From: Bifidobacterium breve
GTDB lineage: Bacteria > Actinomycetota > Acidimicrobiia > Acidimicrobiales > Acidimicrobilacustridaceae
Reading direction: 5' to 3'
DNA length: 41,429 nucleotides
Assembly: GCA_945878725.1 (NCBI GenBank)
Contig: CAMCTY010000016.1
Coordinates: forward strand, 1-41,429
Every line of letters begins with the position of its first letter. Position 1 is the first letter of the stretch. Below are positions 32,932-41,429 of this stretch, in pieces. The notes below the pieces were generated by a model, which was not told where the DNA came from, made no database searches, and saw only the letters and a program-made list of their open reading frames with translations. A program made the translations under genes and the position numbers.

Positions 32932-34050
32932 TCAATCTCCGATTGCATCTGGCGGATAGAGAGCGAGATTCTTTTCCGTCGCCTCGCGCTCCGCCGACGG
33001 CAAGCGATCCTCATAGAGCAGCCGGTGACAGGAGCGAAGCCCGACCGCATATTCGTCGCAATACCACGCGGCGATCGAGAGCTCGTAGCCGATTCGCCAT
33101 TCGTAGACGTCACGCTCCATGAAGAGCGCCTCTTCCGGCGGACGAATCGCCGCCGCTCGAGTCGCAAACATGAAGGCCGTCTGCATCCGATCTGCTTCGC
33201 GCGCATACCTAGCCGCTTGGCAATAGGCCTCGGCACGACTTGGCACGACCTCTTGCGCCTTCATCAATGCATCAAGAACTTCGGCCAGCGGCCCACCGGT
33301 TTCGTGCAGAAGTCGGGCGTGCCATAACCACGCCATGTACCGCTCCTGATCCCATCCCCCCATTTGGGCCCGGGATTTATAGACCATTGCTGCTGACACA
33401 CGGTCTCCGGAGTCCCGGAGGCTCTGAGCCAGGTAGAAGGTATGCCGGTCATCAAGCTCGGGATCATCGCCCGAGGCGAGTGCGTTCATGAGCAACAGCG
33501 CGTCATCGGCATACTTCGTGGGATTTCCCCAACGCGCCCCGTCAGTGTGCGACTTGTAGTGCAGACCCTTGACGATTCCACCCTCGAGTGCCCCATCGGG
33601 AACGACGAGAAACTCGTGAAGAACCCCGCGGTACGAGAACGGATAATCCGTCGATGAAATCAGTGGTCGCTGATATTCGATCGCGTCGTGGAACATGATG
33701 CGATACACATCGGCATCCAACTCGTCTTTGAATGTTCTGACATTGAATCCGGGTTCAAAAACACATTCGACGTCAGCGTCGATCATGATCGAAAAATCTC
33801 CAAATGGTCGGGCAAGTTCAAGTGACTTCGTCCGGTTGAAGGCGAAATCCTGCCACGGGATTTCAATGAGTTCACCGGGCAGGTCAGCGAGTGCCTTCCG
33901 AATGATCTCTTGTGTTCCGTCTGTCGAACCAGTGTCGACGATGCACCACGCATCGATGAGCGGACGGATAGAACGTATGCATCGTTCGATGACAGGTGCT
34001 TCGTTCTTCACGATCATGGTGAGAACGATCTTGGGGGTGGGGGCCGACAT
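32932..34050 (-). CDS. GT2 glycosyltransferase with TPR-like C-terminus
   Basis: The 372-residue protein starts with a GT-A family 2 catalytic domain: LTMIVKNEAPVIERCIRSI, VDTGSTDGTQE and the metal-binding MIDADVE. Residues of about 200-360 are helical repeats of TPR type (FYLAQSLRDSGDRVSAAMVY). This combination is known from SunS-like and other peptide or protein glycosyltransferases, where the repeats hold the acceptor protein; acting on the collagen-like protein of this operon is therefore plausible. It has no membrane segment, so it is cytoplasmic. It lies 4 bases after the GT-C-like gene and is the last gene of the operon. Confidence 0.88.
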   Translation of the reverse strand: MSAPTPKIVLTMIVKNEAPVIERCIRSIRPLIDAWCIVDTGSTDGTQEIIRKALADLPGELIEIPWQDFAFNRTKSLELARPFGDFSIMIDADVECVFEPGFNVRTFKDELDADVYRIMFHDAIEYQRPLISSTDYPFSYRGVLHEFLVVPDGALEGGIVKGLHYKSHTDGARWGNPTKYADDALLLMNALASGDDPELDDRHTFYLAQSLRDSGDRVSAAMVYKSRAQMGGWDQERYMAWLWHARLLHETGGPLAEVLDALMKAQEVVPSRAEAYCQAARYAREADRMQTAFMFATRAAAIRPPEEALFMERDVYEWRIGYELSIAAWYCDEYAVGLRSCHRLLYEDRLPSAEREATEKNLALYPPDAIGD

Positions 34051-34054
34051 GATC

Positions 34055-35707
34055 TCAGACTTTCCGGTAGATCACGACTGGTGAATCCGATGGAACCTTC
34101 ACGAAATTTTCGGCGAATTCTGCTCGCAATGCCGGTGTCCACGGAATGAAATTGCTGTAATCGACCGACATGATCACAAAGTCCGCCTCCCGAAGATAGC
34201 CCTCCCATGTGTCGACAAGTTCCGGGGGCTTCGACTTTGCCTGGTTGGCCGAAAAATGATCGCCCTCGTCAAGCCAAAGCCCGAACGGATCGATGAGATC
34301 CGGACATGAGGAATCGGCAAGGAGTCGATCGCCAACGACAGCGAGGGTTGGTACGTCGAAGACCACACATGATCCCGCAGGAATGACCGACCTGATCCAC
34401 GACGATGGATCGATCGACTTCTCGAGCAACCCGTTGGACTCGGAAATCGACCTCGGCATCGCCACGAAAACAGCGACCAACACAATCAACGTCGAGCCGA
34501 CGATCGAAATCACCGGTTGCCAGGCCGCACCTCCGGAACGCTTGATCAGTCGGCCAAGCACGCGAGCAAATTCACCTGCGCAAACTCCCAAAAGCATCGC
34601 GAGAAAGATTGTCGACGGGTAGGGATAGTGGCTGAACACTTCCGGGGTGCGAAGTTCGAATCCAACGGTGAAGATCGAACCGAGCAGCACAGCAACGTCG
34701 AACGGCGTTGTCCTCTTACGTCGGACAACGAAGGTCAGAGTGACGACAACAATCAGCAGAACAGCGAACCACATTGCAAAAGTGCCGGCGGACCGCGAAC
34801 TCGGATAGCTCTCAAACCCGAAGATCGTTGCTAACCGAACCGGAATCGACTGGCCAGACGGCAGGACGGGTTTCCGTTGCGACTGGGTCACGATCACTTC
34901 GCGGATGAAGTTCCCGGGAGAAAGAACGACGAATGGAACCATCACAATCGACAGAGAAATCGCCATGCCCAACAGGAGTCGCGACAACTGGCTGCGGACT
35001 CGGAGCAAGCACACCGCGCAGAGCGCCGCAATCGGTAGCACTGCAACCAGTTTGAGCGACAAAGCGATTCCCAGACACGCGCCAGCGACGACGAGTCGGC
35101 GACTCCCTGCAATCGTGTCCCCGCGGAACATCGAGACCATCGCGAGCAGAATGAAAAAACCGGCGAACGGTTCGATCATCACCGAGTGGGTTGCGTGCGG
35201 GGCCAGTGGCCAGAGAGCCAGGATCAACCCGGCAATCAACATCGCCCCAGCCCCCCGCTTTCGCAGCAAGTAGCCGACGAGCGCGACGTTGGCGACGACG
35301 ACGATTGCGGTGAGTAGACGAGCCAACACGAGCGCCCACTGTTCCGACGTGACCCGACCGATCAGGGCGATAGGTGTAAGTAAGACGGCGATACCCGGCG
35401 GGTGCAGAAACACATAGTCCCGATAGGGCAGAGCCAACTGCGTGAGCCGAAGCGCGGTGCCGACGTGCACCCCATCGTCGTATCCGGCACCGGAAAGACT
35501 CTGGACGCCGACTAGCGCATTCGGTGCGACCAATTGATACAAGGCGAGGAACGTCGCACAAAGGACCGGAATGCCGAGGGCGATCCATTGCCCGGGACTC
35601 AGGCTCGGGATGAACCGACGAACCGGACGACTCCCAGCGTCAACAACAACGTTCCGGGGGTTCTCTCCCCCGGAACTTGTTACTGAAGACTCTGTGGGTG
35701 CACCCAT
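34055..35707 (-). CDS. GT-C-like polytopic membrane glycosyltransferase
   Basis: The 550-residue protein has about ten membrane helices followed by a C-terminal extracytoplasmic part of about 130 residues. The first loop contains GYDDGVHVGTALRL and LPYRDYVFLHPPG, the acidic first-loop signature of actinobacterial GT-C enzymes related to GT39/GT87, which take sugars from polyprenyl-phosphate carriers on the outer face. The ATG at 35707 has no strong ribosome site. It follows the TPR gene by 39 bases and is followed by the GT2-TPR gene after 4 bases. It may add sugars after export, or to a lipid or polysaccharide; acceptor unknown. Confidence 0.85.
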   Translation of the reverse strand: MGAPTESSVTSSGGENPRNVVVDAGSRPVRRFIPSLSPGQWIALGIPVLCATFLALYQLVAPNALVGVQSLSGAGYDDGVHVGTALRLTQLALPYRDYVFLHPPGIAVLLTPIALIGRVTSEQWALVLARLLTAIVVVANVALVGYLLRKRGAGAMLIAGLILALWPLAPHATHSVMIEPFAGFFILLAMVSMFRGDTIAGSRRLVVAGACLGIALSLKLVAVLPIAALCAVCLLRVRSQLSRLLLGMAISLSIVMVPFVVLSPGNFIREVIVTQSQRKPVLPSGQSIPVRLATIFGFESYPSSRSAGTFAMWFAVLLIVVVTLTFVVRRKRTTPFDVAVLLGSIFTVGFELRTPEVFSHYPYPSTIFLAMLLGVCAGEFARVLGRLIKRSGGAAWQPVISIVGSTLIVLVAVFVAMPRSISESNGLLEKSIDPSSWIRSVIPAGSCVVFDVPTLAVVGDRLLADSSCPDLIDPFGLWLDEGDHFSANQAKSKPPELVDTWEGYLREADFVIMSVDYSNFIPWTPALRAEFAENFVKVPSDSPVVIYRKV

Positions 35708-35746
35708 GTAGTTCTCATGCCGCCCGTCGTCCGATCTCGACCGGCT

Positions 35747-36379
35747 CTACTTCTTCAATGACGGGTCGAGTGCAATTGCCTGGTCCACAAGCTTCGTGCC
35801 CTCCCCCACATCACCCTTTGCGATGAGGAGGTTGCCGAGGTTGTACAAACCACCGACACTCGTGGGATCCGTGGCGACAACCTGTCGAAGACCGGCGATC
35901 GCTTCGTCGTTACGGCCGGTATCGCGGTACGCCAGCGAACGGTTGTAAATCACGAAGTTCAGAGTCGGATCAGACTTCAGCGAATCGTTGTAATAAACGA
36001 TGGCCTTCGCATTGTCACCACGAGTCTGGGCAATCTGACCAAGGTTGTAAAGCGCATACGCGTTCTTGGGGTCAGTCTGCAGTACCGACTCGTAGGCCTT
36101 CACGGCCTGATCAAGCTGACCGTTCTGGTGAAGTTGCAGTGCCACGCCGAGCATGTCCGACGGAAGTGTTGTGGCGGTCGTCTTCGATGAGACGGCAGTT
36201 CCAGCCGAGTCGTTCGAGGCGCGGCCGAGAATGTATCCAGCTGCACCGATGATCAGGACGAGGACCACGGCGCCAACGGCGACGAGAACTTTCGAGTTGG
36301 GACGTCCGATGCCGGGTTCCGTTGCCGTCTCTTCAGTGTCCACCGCAGAGGTGTCTTTGGTGATGGGGGAATCAGTCAT
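35747..36379 (-). CDS. Membrane-anchored TPR protein
   Basis: The 210-residue protein has a cytoplasmic N-terminus of about 28 residues, a single membrane helix (VAVGAVVLVLIIGAAGYILG) and four TPR units, such as AYALYNLGQIAQTRGDNAKA and VGGLYNLGNLLIAKGDVGEG. By the positive-inside rule the TPR domain is probably outside, where it could hold the collagen-like protein or assemble the glycosylation machinery. AGGAG stands seven bases before the ATG. It lies 16 bases after the GT2 gene stop and 39 before the GT-C-like gene. Confidence 0.88.
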   Translation of the reverse strand: MTDSPITKDTSAVDTEETATEPGIGRPNSKVLVAVGAVVLVLIIGAAGYILGRASNDSAGTAVSSKTTATTLPSDMLGVALQLHQNGQLDQAVKAYESVLQTDPKNAYALYNLGQIAQTRGDNAKAIVYYNDSLKSDPTLNFVIYNRSLAYRDTGRNDEAIAGLRQVVATDPTSVGGLYNLGNLLIAKGDVGEGTKLVDQAIALDPSLKK

Positions 36380-36395
36380 TTGTTAACTCCTGTTT

Positions 36396-37613
36396 CTATG
36401 GAAAAGCGAGATTTGCTGTGCGGCCAGAATCAGGAACGGGTGTGTCCCAGTTCAAGCCTGATCCGGTGTGGATGAAATCGTTGACGCCCAGTTCCTCGAA
36501 CCGAGCATGGATCTGCGGCTCGTACTTCGCCGCAAATGCATTAACCAATCGCTGAATTTCACGATTCCGAAGACGCTGGGTGTTCGATCCTTCGGTGCTC
36601 AAATACTGAATGTATCCAAACGTCTTGACGTGAATCATTTGGGTCGTGAGGAACGTCCGGAGCAGAAGTTCGTAGTCATCGGCGACGTGAACTTCTGCGT
36701 TGTGGCCGCCCGCATCGCGGTAGGCCGAGGTGCGCCAAGCTCGAACATGATTCGGCATTCCGACGATATGACGGACCGTTTTGGCATTGATCTCGGGATA
36801 GTTGGTCACCTGGTAATCGTGACCTCGGTATTTCACGACTCGATATGACCCGAACCCAAAGGCGTAGGTGTCGCCGTATCTGGCATTCACGCCGTTCTCG
36901 TAGATCTCCGCGCAATCGGTGTAGGCGAATCCTGCATCAGGAAACGCCTGAAACGCAGCGACAACATCGGAGAGGCAGTTGGCAGTGAGTTCATCGTCGT
37001 GATCGAGTTCCACAAGAATCGAACCTCGAGCGAGTCCGCAGCAGCGCCGCTTCACTTCGCCGATGAGACCGCAAGGAACATCGGAACGGAACACATGAAC
37101 CCGAGGATCTCGCCCTGAGATCGCACTGACCGTCTTGAATGTTTCGTCATCAGGAGAATCGTCGTAGACGACCCATTCCCAGTTGCGATACGTCTGAGCG
37201 CACAACGATTGATAGGCGCGGTGGATCCGATCGCCGGAAAGATAGGCAGGTGTGAAGACCGACACCAACGGGATGTCAGGGAATCGATCGTTGGTGGCTA
37301 CGTCGACGAAACCGTTGAGCGCACGTAGCGCAAGCTCATTGAACTCAATGTCCTGATCGTCGAAATGTGTCCAACGACGACGGATCTCTATCGGCGCGGC
37401 GTTGAGTACCGGATAGGAATCGATATCACCGAAGGAGAAGATGACATGAGCCATCTCATCGGCGAGAACACTCGAGATGTCGCGGTCATCGTCGATCAGC
37501 GTGACGGAGAATGAGTCCGCAACCGTCGGAGCCATACCGTCCAGACGCAGCTTTTCGGCTGCGTCCGGATCGGTATGTCCGATCAGGATCACGGAAATGA
37601 GGTCAGCGGACAC
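36396..37613 (-). CDS. GT2 glycosyltransferase next to collagen-like gene
   Basis: The 405-residue protein has an N-terminal region of about 110 residues that is not recognised, then a GT-A family 2 domain: LVSVFTPAYLSGDRIHRAYQ, WEWVVYDDSPDDET, the metal-binding VELDHDDEL and, later, VADDYELLLRT. There is no membrane segment. The start appears to be a GTG at 37613 with no clear ribosome site, 26 bases after the collagen-like gene, so translation may depend on the upstream gene. Being first after the collagen gene, it is the best candidate for adding the first sugar to collagen Thr residues. This is an inference from gene order. Confidence 0.87.
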   Translation of the reverse strand: MSADLISVILIGHTDPDAAEKLRLDGMAPTVADSFSVTLIDDDRDISSVLADEMAHVIFSFGDIDSYPVLNAAPIEIRRRWTHFDDQDIEFNELALRALNGFVDVATNDRFPDIPLVSVFTPAYLSGDRIHRAYQSLCAQTYRNWEWVVYDDSPDDETFKTVSAISGRDPRVHVFRSDVPCGLIGEVKRRCCGLARGSILVELDHDDELTANCLSDVVAAFQAFPDAGFAYTDCAEIYENGVNARYGDTYAFGFGSYRVVKYRGHDYQVTNYPEINAKTVRHIVGMPNHVRAWRTSAYRDAGGHNAEVHVADDYELLLRTFLTTQMIHVKTFGYIQYLSTEGSNTQRLRNREIQRLVNAFAAKYEPQIHARFEELGVNDFIHTGSGLNWDTPVPDSGRTANLAFP

Positions 37614-37639
37614 GAAAAGGCATCGTATTTATGAAGACA

Positions 37640-41429
<3,790 letters not shown>

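Overview
The window reads as the chromosome of a free-living actinobacterium, plausibly Acidimicrobiia-like. The base composition looks GC-rich by eye (not computed). There are many CaiB, amidohydrolase, DUF35/thiolase-like and mycobacterial-type enzymes, an MMPL transporter and an NlpC/P60 cell-wall hydrolase with a RipA-like layout. The taxonomic call is an inference; no rRNA is present. Genes are densely packed and often overlap by 4 bases. No gene-free stretch exceeds 300 bases; the longest is 32030-32266.

Region 1 (1-8 kb) holds housekeeping and envelope genes. On the minus strand these are a Baeyer-Villiger-type monooxygenase, an HNH-like protein that has lost its catalytic His, a LOG-family protein and a truncated-at-edge NlpC/P60 hydrolase. 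Exodeoxyribonuclease III is on the plus strand, and an MMPL exporter with its own lipoprotein is on the minus strand.

Region 2 (8-13.2 kb) is a tightly overlapping plus-strand catabolic operon: a double CaiB/BaiF CoA-transferase, a DUF35 protein, a thiolase-like protein carrying a Tyr pair as in the Ltp2 retro-aldolase, and an amidohydrolase. It is followed by a relic of a MarR gene, a conserved hypothetical gene, an intact MarR regulator and a DegT-fold enzyme whose PLP lysine is replaced by His (sugar 3-dehydratase type). Next come a YfhO-like membrane protein, the 5'-deleted remnant of a methyltransferase and an SDR oxidoreductase.

Region 3 (19.4-27.7 kb) is a second catabolic block with a visibly more AT-tolerant codon style. 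A minus-strand set encodes a D-2-hydroxyacid dehydrogenase, an APH-like kinase and an amidohydrolase. The block also holds an SMP-30 lactonase, a PPOX/crotonase pair and an orphan molybdenum hydroxylase large subunit. A MerB-like protein follows without any other mercury-resistance gene.

Region 4 (28.6-41.4 kb) is devoted largely to exported and surface proteins. It contains a parallel beta-helix protein framed by two near-identical hairpin terminators, one of them just downstream of the initiator tRNA. An RTX-repeat protein with a Sec signal and an orphan LuxR-type regulator follow. The most striking locus is a minus-strand operon beginning with a giant collagen-like protein (over 1260 residues visible, running off the right edge). 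In it, Gly-X-Thr-rich collagen stretches alternate with seven carbohydrate-binding-like modules. Immediately downstream lie a GT2 glycosyltransferase, a membrane-anchored TPR protein, a GT-C-like membrane glycosyltransferase and a second GT2-TPR protein. I infer that this is a dedicated system for making and glycosylating a collagen-like surface filament, analogous in logic to the Bacillus BclA exosporium glycoprotein. It is my best candidate for an undescribed system.
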